IMG/VR virus record: IMGVR_UViG_3300021185_001846
Coordinates: 1 to 25,237 of that record
Length of the DNA stretch: 25,237 nt
Reading direction: 5' to 3' (one strand)
Source: a virus
The translations under genes and the position numbers were made by a program. Shown here in pieces: positions 1-10,100 of this stretch (within the stretch, counting starts at the first letter, position 1; each line of letters begins with the position of its first letter). Under the pieces are notes generated by a model. The model did no database searches, was not told the origin of the DNA, and was given only the letters and a program-made list of their open reading frames with translations.

Positions 1-2
1 GA

Positions 3-944
3 TATGTAGACTCTGATGGTAACATCAGTCTAAAAGACTTTAGAGCTAATCCATTAGTTAGAGAAATAGTAAGACATACTAGAGTACCAGCTAGTGATAT
101 CTATCAGAGACATGCAGAGCTTTATGGACTACCCACATTATCCGATACTCGGCACTATTCATATGAAGAGTTAGAAAAAAGTTTATCAAAAATAGGAAAG
201 AGAGTGGATATCAATCAAAGTCATATATCATCAGATGTTGTACAAGAATACATACAGCCTTCTGGTAACCCTGCTTCATACACAGGATTCCAGAAGATGA
301 GTAATGTAACTTATTCCAATATCCATCCAGAAGGGGCATGGCGTAACTTAGGCGCTAGCGGCCCTTATAGTGATATTCTAAATTTCATTCAAAGCGTAGA
401 AGCTGTGGGTGGTTATGATGTATTAAATACAGTAGGATCTACACCAGGCTTAGATCAGATGACAATAGCTGAAGCACATGGAGTAGCAATGAATTCAAGA
501 GGATCTGGAGCTATGGGCGCTTACCAACAGATGCCTGGATACTTATTTGATAGAGCTAAGAGAGTTGGATTAGATCCTAATACAGCACTCTTTAATAAAG
601 AAAACCAAGAGAAACTAGCCATACTATTGATAAATGGAAGTGGTTATAATGATTGGATGAATGGTCAATTACCTACTAGCACTTTCGCTAATAGATTAGC
701 AGGTCAGTGGCGTGGTTTACCGGCTGGTTCTCATAATAAAACTTATCAAGATCAGTACTCAGGAGCAAATAAAGCTGGTGAAAGCTGGGATAGGTTTATA
801 CAGATGCTAGAAGCACATAAACATGTAAAAACACAACCAAAGCAGGAACAACCACAAGAACTAGAACCAGTGCCAACTAAAGCTACACCAGAAATCAAAA
901 GTATACTTAATCTATGGGGGTTGATAAATGACAAATTCTTATAA
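3..944 (+). CDS. Internal virion protein (T7 gp15-like position) with C-terminal lysozyme domain, 5' partial
   Basis: The frame is open from position 3 with no stop, so the gene starts before the window and the GTG at 204 is probably only an internal valine. The visible 313 residues contain a peptidoglycan-hydrolase-like domain (about positions 380-780). It includes SVEAVGGYD with a candidate catalytic Glu at codon 399-401, then GSGAMGAYQQMPGYL, GLDP, NKENQEKLA and WRGLP. This order matches the lambda R lysozyme/transglycosylase family (SEG, then TGAGRYQ, then the WASLPG element). The tail after about 800 is Pro/Gln/Glu-rich and likely flexible. The gene lies directly before a gp16-like ejection protein and overlaps it by 17 bases, which fits an internal-core protein ejected with the DNA and cutting the wall locally. 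The fold assignment comes from motif spacing only. Assignment to the gp15 slot rests on gene order. Confidence 0.75.
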   Translation, partial: YVDSDGNISLKDFRANPLVREIVRHTRVPASDIYQRHAELYGLPTLSDTRHYSYEELEKSLSKIGKRVDINQSHISSDVVQEYIQPSGNPASYTGFQKMSNVTYSNIHPEGAWRNLGASGPYSDILNFIQSVEAVGGYDVLNTVGSTPGLDQMTIAEAHGVAMNSRGSGAMGAYQQMPGYLFDRAKRVGLDPNTALFNKENQEKLAILLINGSGYNDWMNGQLPTSTFANRLAGQWRGLPAGSHNKTYQDQYSGANKAGESWDRFIQMLEAHKHVKTQPKQEQPQELEPVPTKATPEIKSILNLWGLINDKFL

Positions 945-3900
945 CCCCTATCAAGAAAAGCTAGACAGTCAGTTAGAAGAAGAACTACTGATGCATGAAC
1001 AGATAGCTGAAGAAGAAGAAGCAGCGCTAGAACAGTATAATGAAGTAAGTCAAGTTGCACCGCAAGCTGTGGGTAAAGAAGGCCCTTCATTTATACCTGG
1101 AGCTTCAGAAGAAGCAGCTGCTGAATTAGAAGCAGCAGAAGAAGAGGGACCAATACCTACTAACCCTATTGAAGCAGTAGCACAGTCTACAGCTACATTT
1201 GGGCAAGCTATCGGTCAAGGATTAGGTGATACAGCCGTAGGGCTTGCTAAAAATATTGCAGGTATAGCTGCTTCCAGTTCAGCAGGTTGGGATGAACTAG
1301 CTGAAGGTCAAGTAGCACCTAACTATGCTCAACAAGGAACAGAAGCATTACATGACTTCTGGCATAAACATAATCCACAGTCTGATAATGGTGCAGCTCA
1401 TGCTGTACGTCAGATATCAGGAGTTGTACTTCCTTCAATCATTGCACCACAAGCTATAATTCCTAGAGTAGCAGCCCTACCTTGGGCTGCAAAACTGCCT
1501 GCAGTAGCGAAGACTACAGGAGCTATCGCAGCACGTCTCGGTATTGATACCACTATTGTAGCTGCATCAAGCTCAGCAACAGATGATAACGCAGCTAAGG
1601 CATTAAATGATGCATTAGGATGGAATTTACCTTGGGCTACTGAAGAAGGTGCTAGTCCTGATGCAAAGAGAAAGTATCAACTATATGAAAATATGGGATT
1701 CGGTGTAGCTGGAGAGTTACTTCAAGGTGTTTTTGCACTAAGATCTTACTTAAAAGCACGTCCAAAGCGTAATACTTTTGCTGCTTCTTGGATACATAAC
1801 TATGACGTTGAACGTTTTGAAGTTGCTAGAAGTGGAGCAAAAGTTGATTCTTTAATTGAATGGGACCCTGGTCTTGTAGTTAGACCTACAACAGAAGAGA
1901 CTGCTGCACAACTAACAAGGAATGCAGATGCTATTGCAGCGCAGTCTAGGAGTCCAGCTATTAAAGAGATTGATGATGCTATTGAAAAGTTAGGTGGTCT
2001 AGGAGACGAACTAACAGAACAAGGTGAGAATGCTTTAGCTGAACTTGTAGAACTTAGAAAGAGAACTGAAGTAGATGAACTACCTACAGACTCTTTAACT
2101 CGCTATGTCGATGAAGGAGTTAAGACAAGGAGCAATGCTTTAGCAACTGAAGCTGAAGAGATAGCACCTCTTAATCAAGGTGAATATAATCCAATACTCC
2201 ATGAACCTGCAGAAGCACAAGCAAGAGCACAGCCTATCAGTGGCCCAGCAGACCCACTAGGAGCAGGCTATGATCACGTACGTATACAAAAGTCTATTGA
2301 CACTGCTTACGGACGTGCTAGAGCCGTTTTACCTACTGATGGTATGAGGAAGTTCTTTAATGCTGCACTAGGTACAGATCGTGGTAATATCTTAGATGAA
2401 GTTGTTGCAGCCTTTACTCCTGGTAAGGAGATGGAAGCAATGATTGAAGGTAAGTGGAGATCATCACCAGAAGACTACAAAGCTGCTATAGATCAAGTAT
2501 CCAAAGATATACATAATTTAGACCCTAAAGTATTTGCTGAGCAACTTAATAGTTTGAAGACTAAAGCTCTCAAGGGAGTGGATGTTCTTCCTACTGAAGA
2601 TTTTCTCGTATATTCATCAGCACTGAAAGAGGTATTCAGATCTCTTGACCCTGATCAACTTAGAGCTTCTGCTCTTGTTGTAAGGCAGGCTGCTGATAGT
2701 GTAGAGAGTGCAGCTAAGGCTGCTAATATCCTAGATGGAGTTCTTGACACAACACGACAGCAACATAATTTATATGATAACTTAGGCATAGTAGCTAAAG
2801 AAACTAGAGCTGTAAGATATCTATGGGGATATACAGGTAGATTGATAGATATGGCTAATAACCGTAGATTCAATCCTCAAGAACTGATGGACTTGGTAGA
2901 TGGTTTTGACCAAGGACTAGCTGATGCTACATCATCTGCAACTAAGTTTGTTGATGAAATGAAGCGTATCGCTACAGAAGATCCAGAGTATCTAAAAGCT
3001 TTCACGAAAGCGTACGATCTAACGGAAGGTAAAGTAGACGATATATTGAAACTACAGAGATGGGCAGAAGAGAAAGTAAGTCTTTCTAAACTAATCTTTA
3101 ATAAAAATACAAATGTAAAGAGTCTAATAGTACAAGGTATTCATGGCATACGTTACAACAGTATGCTGAATGGCTTAGCACCAGTAAGAGCTTTTGCAGG
3201 TAACACATTACTTACGGTAGGCAAGCCTATATCAGTATTGGCTGGATCTGCTTTCCAAGCAGTAACAGGCAATCCTGGGCAGGCAGCAGTACTTAAACGT
3301 GCTCTATATACCTATGGTGGTGTTGCCGAGAACTTCCAACGTGCTCTAAAGCATATGGGTAAAGAGTGGAGCTTTGCAGTAGCTAACCCTGAGCAAGCAA
3401 TGATTAGAGGTAGGGCTGATGTTAAGTTCTCTAATAGTGATGACTTTGAAGTGATGGAGGCTGTAGCTGAAGGCTGGAGACATGAAGGTAAGCACGGTAA
3501 CTTAGCACTATTAAACATGGCTAAGCTTACATCTTGGTATAATAACTTAAGTTTAAATCGCTGGGGTATTAACGCACTGCACTCTATTGACGGGTTTACG
3601 AACTCTATGATGGCTAGTGGTGTAGCAAGAGCTAAAGCTTATGATGAACTACTTGATTCAACTGGTGGTTTAATTAAACAAGCTGACTTTGAGAAACTTC
3701 AACAGAAACTATACTCTCAATCATTTGATGAGACAGGACTATTAACAGATACAGCAGCTAAACATGCTTCTCAAGAGATCGCTCTTAACTTAGATAGTGC
3801 TACCGCTAAGATGGTAGAAGAAGCTATGGATAAAGTACCAGTACTTAAACCGCTATTTATGTTCCCACGAACAGGTGTAAATGGTTTCAAAGTAGCTTGG

Positions 3901-5139
3901 TCTTATAATCCCCTTAGTGCTCTACCTGATGCACTTGGTAAAGGTAACAAAGTATTCAATGCTAGAACTAAAGCAGAGATCCTTGATGTCTTAAGGACAC
4001 ATGGTATTACTGACTTCAGTGATCCACTAGTCGCTCTTGATGCTCTTAAAGCTGAGTATCGTGGTAGACAAGTGATGGGATCTGCAGTAGTAATGGGTGC
4101 AGGATTGTTAGCCGTTAACGGTAACCTAACAGGTAATGGGCCTTGGCAAGCTGAAGAAAAGAACGATATGATGAGGCTAGGCTGGAAGCCTAACTCAATC
4201 AGAATCAACGGTACTTGGTATAGTTATAAGGGCTTAGAACCTTATCAGCAGATTCTGTCCTTAACAGCAGATGCTATCTATAACAGTGACCGTGTTGACT
4301 CAGCTATTACTGAAGATTGGCTTCAGAAGATTGGCTTTGCTATGAGTATGAATGTAACTAATCAGACATTCCTCAGTGGTATGGCACCTCTTGTAGGTAT
4401 CATTAACCGAGATCAAACACAAGTTCAACGATTCTTAGCAGGATGGGTTGATCCAGGTGTGTACTTTACATGGTCTGGAACACGTAGTATCTTGAATAAA
4501 GCTATTGCTCCACAGCTAAAGGATGTAGAAAATGATATGCTATCCTATCTTAAGAACAGTAATAAGTACTTATTTAGTGATAATGCTAATTTAAAAGATC
4601 AATTAGATGTATATACAGGTCAAAGGATTAACTATTTTGAACCTATGACTGCTGCTATTAACTCAGTACTACCATTCTTTAAATCAAATGGTGGTCAAGA
4701 GCCTTGGAGACAGTGGTTAATCGGTACAGGATGGAATAACCTACAGACACTACGCACCAATAGACTGACAGATCAGCCGTTATCAACAGAAGATCGTTAC
4801 TTTATTAATAATTGGGTAGCTAAACATGCTGGATTAAGGAGACAGATCGAAACTTTAATGGAAGAAGACAGAAAAGGTAAATATACAAATAGATACGTCA
4901 ACGCAAGAGGACAACAAAAACAAAAAGAATTCCCAATCAGTGATACTTACATACACGATAAATTAGATGCTATGCATACAGCAGCATTTAAAGCAGCTTG
5001 GAAAGCACTTTCTATGGAGAATACTTCTTACAGAAGTCTAGATCTACTAGAAGCACGTAAGAAAGAGATGCTTGAAAGAGGTATGGTAAGTGGAGCTAGC
5101 AGCGTTCAAAATCAAATTGACTCTATATTAAAGAATTAA
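928..5139 (+). CDS. Large internal virion/ejection protein (T7 gp16-like)
   Basis: This 1403-residue protein is close in size to T7 gp16 (about 1318) and sits exactly between a gp15-like gene and the tail fibre, as in T7. The N-terminus is acidic and Glu/Ala-rich, with long stretches of predicted helix. A hydrophobic, Ala/Gly-rich part around residues 745-800 (containing LAPVRAFAGNTLL) and another near 1050-1075 could cross or line a membrane channel. No transglycosylase domain of the SLT type is visible at the N-terminus, where T7 gp16 has one. The muralytic domain is instead in the preceding gene. The ATG at 928 overlaps the previous gene by 17 bases with a G-rich stretch (916-920) upstream, suggesting coupled translation. 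Expected role: part of the ejectosome that carries DNA through the cell envelope. The family call comes from size, context and composition; no catalytic motif was seen. Confidence 0.8.
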   Translation: MTNSYNPYQEKLDSQLEEELLMHEQIAEEEEAALEQYNEVSQVAPQAVGKEGPSFIPGASEEAAAELEAAEEEGPIPTNPIEAVAQSTATFGQAIGQGLGDTAVGLAKNIAGIAASSSAGWDELAEGQVAPNYAQQGTEALHDFWHKHNPQSDNGAAHAVRQISGVVLPSIIAPQAIIPRVAALPWAAKLPAVAKTTGAIAARLGIDTTIVAASSSATDDNAAKALNDALGWNLPWATEEGASPDAKRKYQLYENMGFGVAGELLQGVFALRSYLKARPKRNTFAASWIHNYDVERFEVARSGAKVDSLIEWDPGLVVRPTTEETAAQLTRNADAIAAQSRSPAIKEIDDAIEKLGGLGDELTEQGENALAELVELRKRTEVDELPTDSLTRYVDEGVKTRSNALATEAEEIAPLNQGEYNPILHEPAEAQARAQPISGPADPLGAGYDHVRIQKSIDTAYGRARAVLPTDGMRKFFNAALGTDRGNILDEVVAAFTPGKEMEAMIEGKWRSSPEDYKAAIDQVSKDIHNLDPKVFAEQLNSLKTKALKGVDVLPTEDFLVYSSALKEVFRSLDPDQLRASALVVRQAADSVESAAKAANILDGVLDTTRQQHNLYDNLGIVAKETRAVRYLWGYTGRLIDMANNRRFNPQELMDLVDGFDQGLADATSSATKFVDEMKRIATEDPEYLKAFTKAYDLTEGKVDDILKLQRWAEEKVSLSKLIFNKNTNVKSLIVQGIHGIRYNSMLNGLAPVRAFAGNTLLTVGKPISVLAGSAFQAVTGNPGQAAVLKRALYTYGGVAENFQRALKHMGKEWSFAVANPEQAMIRGRADVKFSNSDDFEVMEAVAEGWRHEGKHGNLALLNMAKLTSWYNNLSLNRWGINALHSIDGFTNSMMASGVARAKAYDELLDSTGGLIKQADFEKLQQKLYSQSFDETGLLTDTAAKHASQEIALNLDSATAKMVEEAMDKVPVLKPLFMFPRTGVNGFKVAWSYNPLSALPDALGKGNKVFNARTKAEILDVLRTHGITDFSDPLVALDALKAEYRGRQVMGSAVVMGAGLLAVNGNLTGNGPWQAEEKNDMMRLGWKPNSIRINGTWYSYKGLEPYQQILSLTADAIYNSDRVDSAITEDWLQKIGFAMSMNVTNQTFLSGMAPLVGIINRDQTQVQRFLAGWVDPGVYFTWSGTRSILNKAIAPQLKDVENDMLSYLKNSNKYLFSDNANLKDQLDVYTGQRINYFEPMTAAINSVLPFFKSNGGQEPWRQWLIGTGWNNLQTLRTNRLTDQPLSTEDRYFINNWVAKHAGLRRQIETLMEEDRKGKYTNRYVNARGQQKQKEFPISDTYIHDKLDAMHTAAFKAAWKALSMENTSYRSLDLLEARKKEMLERGMVSGASSVQNQIDSILKN

Positions 5140-7179
5140 ATGGCTTATACAGAGAAGTGGCAGACTAATCCCACCGCCGGTGCTGCAATAAACTTTACAT
5201 TCCCATATATTAAAGAATCTGATGTTAAAGTAGAGCTAAATGGTGCTCTACTTAGTAACTCAGGAACAACTAAATACTCACAAGCAACAACTAGCATAAC
5301 ACTTCTAGCCTCTTATTTCACAGGTGGTAATGCCCTTGTATCTTCCGATATAGTAAGGGTTTATAGGGATACAGATGTAGATGCTTCTGTATCTACCTTT
5401 TACCCTGGTTCAGCTATTAGATCTGGTGATCTAAACGATAACTTCACTCAAAGTCTATATACAGCACAAGAATCAGAAGAAAGTGCTGAAGATGCTTTGA
5501 GGGCTACTAATGCTTTTATCGCTACTACAGCAGATGAAGGTACTACATGGACACTAAAAGGTAATAATACTAACTCTAGTACTGACCCTAAAGGGGTTGG
5601 CTATGCAGTTACTACATCAGAAGCAGCTAATACTAAATCAGATGCTGCTGTATTAACTGCTAATGCTGCAGATGTTATTGCTGATGATGCAGCAGATGAT
5701 GTTAAACGATGGATTAAAGATGGTGATGGTACAGATACAGCAGGTAATGAAGATGATGCTGACTTTACCGCAAGGCCACTTAAACCTCAAGGCGTACCTT
5801 ATGCAGTAGCTCAAGCGACTGCAGCTGTATCTTCTGCTGCTAGTGCAAATACTACTGCAGCTAGTGCAGTTGTATCTGCTTCTACTGCTAATACTGTAGC
5901 AGCTGCTGCTGTAGTAACTGCTAATGCTGCCTTCCAGAGGGACGGTACTACTACAATGACAGGTGGTATTGCTTTTGAAGGAGCTTCAAATGATAATCAT
6001 GAGACGACGCTAACAGTTGTAGATCCTACAGCTGATAGAACTATTACTTTACCTAATGAAACAGGTACAGTAATCACTTCAGCTGGTACTAATGTTATTG
6101 ATTCTGATCATTATGTTGATGGATCAATTGATAACGTACACATGTCAGTAAACTCTGTTGATAGTGATCAATATGTAGACGGAAGTATAGATGGAGTACA
6201 TATAGCTAATGATGCTATAGATAGCCAGCACTATGCTGCTGGTTCAATTGATAATGAGCATATAGCTGATGGTGCAATTGATTCAGCTGCTTTAAGTGAT
6301 GCTACTGTTATTACTAATAGTGAGCAAGCATCAGCTACTGCTAATGACACGTCATTCCTCACTTCCAGTGCATCTGATGCTAGATACTTCTTACAGAATA
6401 GCACTGAGACATTAAAGGATGGTGTATCTTGGGCATCTACTGATGCTTATATAGCAACAGCAGCAGCTATTGATGACCGTGTAGCTTCATTAGTAAATGA
6501 GGTTGGTGGTTTTGTAGCTATTGCCAATGAAGGAAGCTTCCCAACAACTAACCCTGATATTAATGACAACACTGGTACTGTTGTTTCTATTACATCTTTA
6601 AGTGCTGATAGAACAGCTAGCGGTAGTGGTGTATTAACAACAGGATTCACAACAACTGGTAGTGTAGCAGTTACTATTACTGGATGTACTAACAACCAAG
6701 TATATAAGCAAGGTTATGGACTCCAAGTTGAAACAACTTCTACTTTAAATACCTATACATTTGTAAGGTATGTACCACAGACAAGCGATGTTATAACTAT
6801 AGCAGCTGCTGCTACTAATATTAATACCGTAGCAGGTATTGCTTCCCATGTAACTACTGTAGCAGGTATTAGCGGAAATGTAACTACAGTTGCTGGAAAT
6901 AACGCTAATATAACTACTTGTGCTACTAATATAAGTAATATTAACAGTGCATCAGGACATGCAACTACAGCCACAACAAAGGCAACAGAAGCAGCTTCAT
7001 CCGCTACCGCAGCCGCAACAAGTGCTACTGCAGCAGCTTCATCTACTACCGCAGCTGCAACCAGTGCTACTTCAGCAGCTGGAGCAGTAACAGCATTAAA
7101 CACCCTTTCTTATTATAAAAACTTAGGATCAATTGCGGATTCCGCAGGAACAACATCAGATTATGGAGCTATTGCTTAA
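5140..7179 (+). CDS. Tail fibre protein with T7 gp17-type N-terminal domain
   Basis: This is a 679-residue protein. Residues 1-110 match the phage T7 tail-fibre N-terminal domain: MAYTEKWQTNPT, FPYIKESDVKVELNG, DIVRVYRDT and PGSAIRSGDLNDNF. That domain binds the tail tube and adaptor. Residues 110-265 are Ala-rich with heptad-like spacing, probably a trimeric coiled coil. Residues 268-315 (GTTTMTGGIAFEG ... RTITLPNETGT) resemble a phage-fibre beta element. Three 20-residue repeats follow at 320-379. The C-terminal third is rich in Ala, Thr and Asn with VTTVAG and ATAAATSATAAASS runs, likely coiled coil. No receptor-binding tip or chaperone domain is visible, so this looks like the proximal half of a fibre whose distal half is the next gene. 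The ATG abuts the previous TAA with no spacer, and the downstream gene abuts in the same way. Confidence 0.85.
   Translation: MAYTEKWQTNPTAGAAINFTFPYIKESDVKVELNGALLSNSGTTKYSQATTSITLLASYFTGGNALVSSDIVRVYRDTDVDASVSTFYPGSAIRSGDLNDNFTQSLYTAQESEESAEDALRATNAFIATTADEGTTWTLKGNNTNSSTDPKGVGYAVTTSEAANTKSDAAVLTANAADVIADDAADDVKRWIKDGDGTDTAGNEDDADFTARPLKPQGVPYAVAQATAAVSSAASANTTAASAVVSASTANTVAAAAVVTANAAFQRDGTTTMTGGIAFEGASNDNHETTLTVVDPTADRTITLPNETGTVITSAGTNVIDSDHYVDGSIDNVHMSVNSVDSDQYVDGSIDGVHIANDAIDSQHYAAGSIDNEHIADGAIDSAALSDATVITNSEQASATANDTSFLTSSASDARYFLQNSTETLKDGVSWASTDAYIATAAAIDDRVASLVNEVGGFVAIANEGSFPTTNPDINDNTGTVVSITSLSADRTASGSGVLTTGFTTTGSVAVTITGCTNNQVYKQGYGLQVETTSTLNTYTFVRYVPQTSDVITIAAAATNINTVAGIASHVTTVAGISGNVTTVAGNNANITTCATNISNINSASGHATTATTKATEAASSATAAATSATAAASSTTAAATSATSAAGAVTALNTLSYYKNLGSIADSAGTTSDYGAIA
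6097..6276 (+). repeat. Three tandem 60-base units coding a 20-residue fibre repeat
   Basis: Three consecutive units of 20 codons begin with IDSDHYVDGSIDNVH, VDSDQYVDGSIDGVH and IDSQHYAAGSIDNEH, followed by a partial fourth unit starting IDSAAL. Asp/His/Ser positions are conserved while synonymous positions vary, so the repeat is maintained at the protein level. It probably forms a rod segment within the fibre shaft. Confidence 0.8.
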
Positions 7180-10100
7180 ATGACTACACAAATACAACGC
7201 CGCAAAGGCACAACAGCACAGCATGCTTCATTTACAGGTGCTGAAGCTGAAATCACAATCGATACTGATAAGGAAACAGTTGTTGTTCATGATGGATCTA
7301 CAGCTGGTGGATTCCCACTAATGAGAGAAGGTCAAGCAAATGATGCAACCATCAGCGGTCTCACTGTTGGTAAAGGTTTAGCAGGAGTTGCTACTAATAC
7401 TGTAGTAGGTAAAGATGCACTAAATGCTAATACAACAGGTGCTGATAATGTAGCAATTGGTAGTGATGCTTTAGGTGCAAACACTACTGCTAGTTATAAT
7501 ACAGCAGTTGGTCACATGGCACTCAGATTAACTACTACTGGTGCACGTAATTCAGCATTTGGTAGAACTGCACTTGATAATAATAGTACGGGTTCATATA
7601 ATACAGCATGTGGAATGCATGCTCTTCTGAGTAACACTACTGCTAGTTATAATACAGCAGTTGGTTACATGTCACTTACATCAAACACAACTGGTGCTTC
7701 CAACGTAGCAAGTGGTTATGAAGCACTCTACGCAAACACTACCGGTAATCAAAACGTAGCAAGTGGGCGTCATGCACTCTACACAAACACTACCGGTTCT
7801 AATAACACAGCAACTGGATATCTTTCACTCCGATATAACACTACCGGTTCTGAAAACGTAGCAGTAGGTCTAAATGCACTAAGGGGAAATACTACTGCTT
7901 CCTACAACACAGCAGTAGGTAGTGAAGCACTTCAAGCAAACACTACCGGTTCTAACAACACAGCAAGCGGTTATAAAGCACTAAAATCAAACACTACCGG
8001 TGGTTCCAGCACAGCAAGTGGATATCAAGCACTGTTCAAAAACACAACCGGTGCTGAGAACACAGCATGTGGAGCGGTGTCTCTCTATGAAAACACTACT
8101 GGTGGATATAACACAGCAGTAGGAAGAGCAGCACTCCACTCAAACACTACCGGTGCAAATAATACAGCAGTTGGACATAGTGCACTTGTATCGAATACTA
8201 CTGCTGCTGCTAATGCAGCATTTGGTCATTTTGCACTGAGATACAACACTACTGGTTATTCAAACACTGCGATTGGTTATTATGCATTAGAAGATAATAC
8301 TACTGGTTACAGCAATACAGCAGTAGCATCTCCTTGTCTGGAAAGTAACACTACAGGTGTTCAGAACACAGCAGTCGGTCGGTATTCACTAAGTGCAAAC
8401 ACTACCGCTTCTTATAATAGTGCATTAGGTTATTATGCTCTGTTTAGTAATACTACCGGTGCTTACAACGTAGCAGTTGGTACGTATTCACTCCAAACAC
8501 ATACTACCGGTTCCCACAACACAGCCATTGGGGTGGCTTCACTCTTCTCCAACTCTACCGGTGCTGATAACACAGCAGTAGGTAGTAATGCCCTTTACCA
8601 TGCTACAAGTTCTTCTAATACAGCAGTAGGTAGGTTGGCACTCTACGGAAATACTACCGGTGCTGATAATACAGCCGTAGGTAGAAGTGCACTTCAAAAT
8701 AACACTACCGGTGCTAGGAACACAGCAAGTGGGAGGCATGCACTCTACGCAAACACTACCGGTAATGACAACACAGCAAATGGTTGGCATGTACTAGAAT
8801 CAAACACTACCGGTGCTAACAACACAGCAAGCGGTTATAAAGCACTAGAAGCAAATACTGCTGGTACTAACAACACAGCGAGTGGTTATCAAACACTCTT
8901 ATATAACACTACTGGCGGTAACAACACAGCAACTGGTGTTAATGCACTTAAAGCAAATACTACCGGTGATAACAACTCAGCAGTAGGATATGAAGCGCTC
9001 AACTCAAACACTACTGGTGCCGCAAACGTAGCAGTAGGTTACAAAGCACTGAAACTTACTAGCACTGGTAATTATAACACAGCAGTAGGATATAATGCAA
9101 TGATCACCAACTCCACCGGTGAGAGGAATGCAGCATATGGTTATGAGTCAATGGCTTTAAATACTACCGGTTACCGAAATACAGGGTGTGGCATGTATTC
9201 GCTATACAACAACACTACCGGTGTTCAAAACGTAGCAGTTGGCTATTCGACACTACAAAACAACACAACCGGTGGTAACAATGTAGGGATTGGTTTTGAA
9301 GCTCTTATGTCTAATACTACTGCTAGTTATAACGTAGCAGTTGGTAGACAAGCACTTACCTTCAACACAACCGGTACTAATAACTCAGCATTTGGTTACC
9401 TTGCATTAGGCGCTAACACTACCGGTAACCACAACACAGCAAGCGGTTATTATGCACTCAAAGCAAACACTACCGGTGGTAATAACACAGCAGTTGGTAA
9501 AGAAGCACTTGCTACAAATACTTCTGGACAATCCAACACAGCAGTTGGATATGAAGCATTATACACGAATAATGGTAATTACAATGTAGCAGTCGGTGAT
9601 TGGGCGGGTGCAGCAAACACTACTGGTTATGCAAATTCGTCAGTTGGATATCAATCTACATACTCAAACACTACCGGATATCGTAATGCAGTATTAGGTT
9701 ACCAAGCACTATATTGGAACACAACAGGTCATAGTAATGTAGCAGTTGGATATGCTGCTCTTGCTCCAAATACCACTGCAGCATATAACACAGCAGTAGG
9801 TAATCAGGCTCTAGGTTCAAACACTACCGGAGGCAATAACACAGCTAGTGGTGGTGGTACACTCTACTCAAACACTACCGGTGCTGAAAACACAGCAAAT
9901 GGTTATAATGCACTCTATGCTAATACTACCGCTTCCCACAACACAGCAAGTGGTTTTCGAGCACTCTATTCAAACACTACCGGAGGCGCCAATACAGCAA
10001 GTGGATATAAAGCACTTTATACTACTACTACAGGCGCTCATAACACAGCGTTTGGGTATCAAGCAATATATTCCAATACCACTGGTAATTACAATACATC

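Noticed and set aside
6753-7103. Long open frame on the minus strand, Ala/Val-rich
   Set aside because: It mirrors the Ala/Thr codons of the fibre gene and has no start signal; other minus-strand frames in the late genes are shadows of the same kind.
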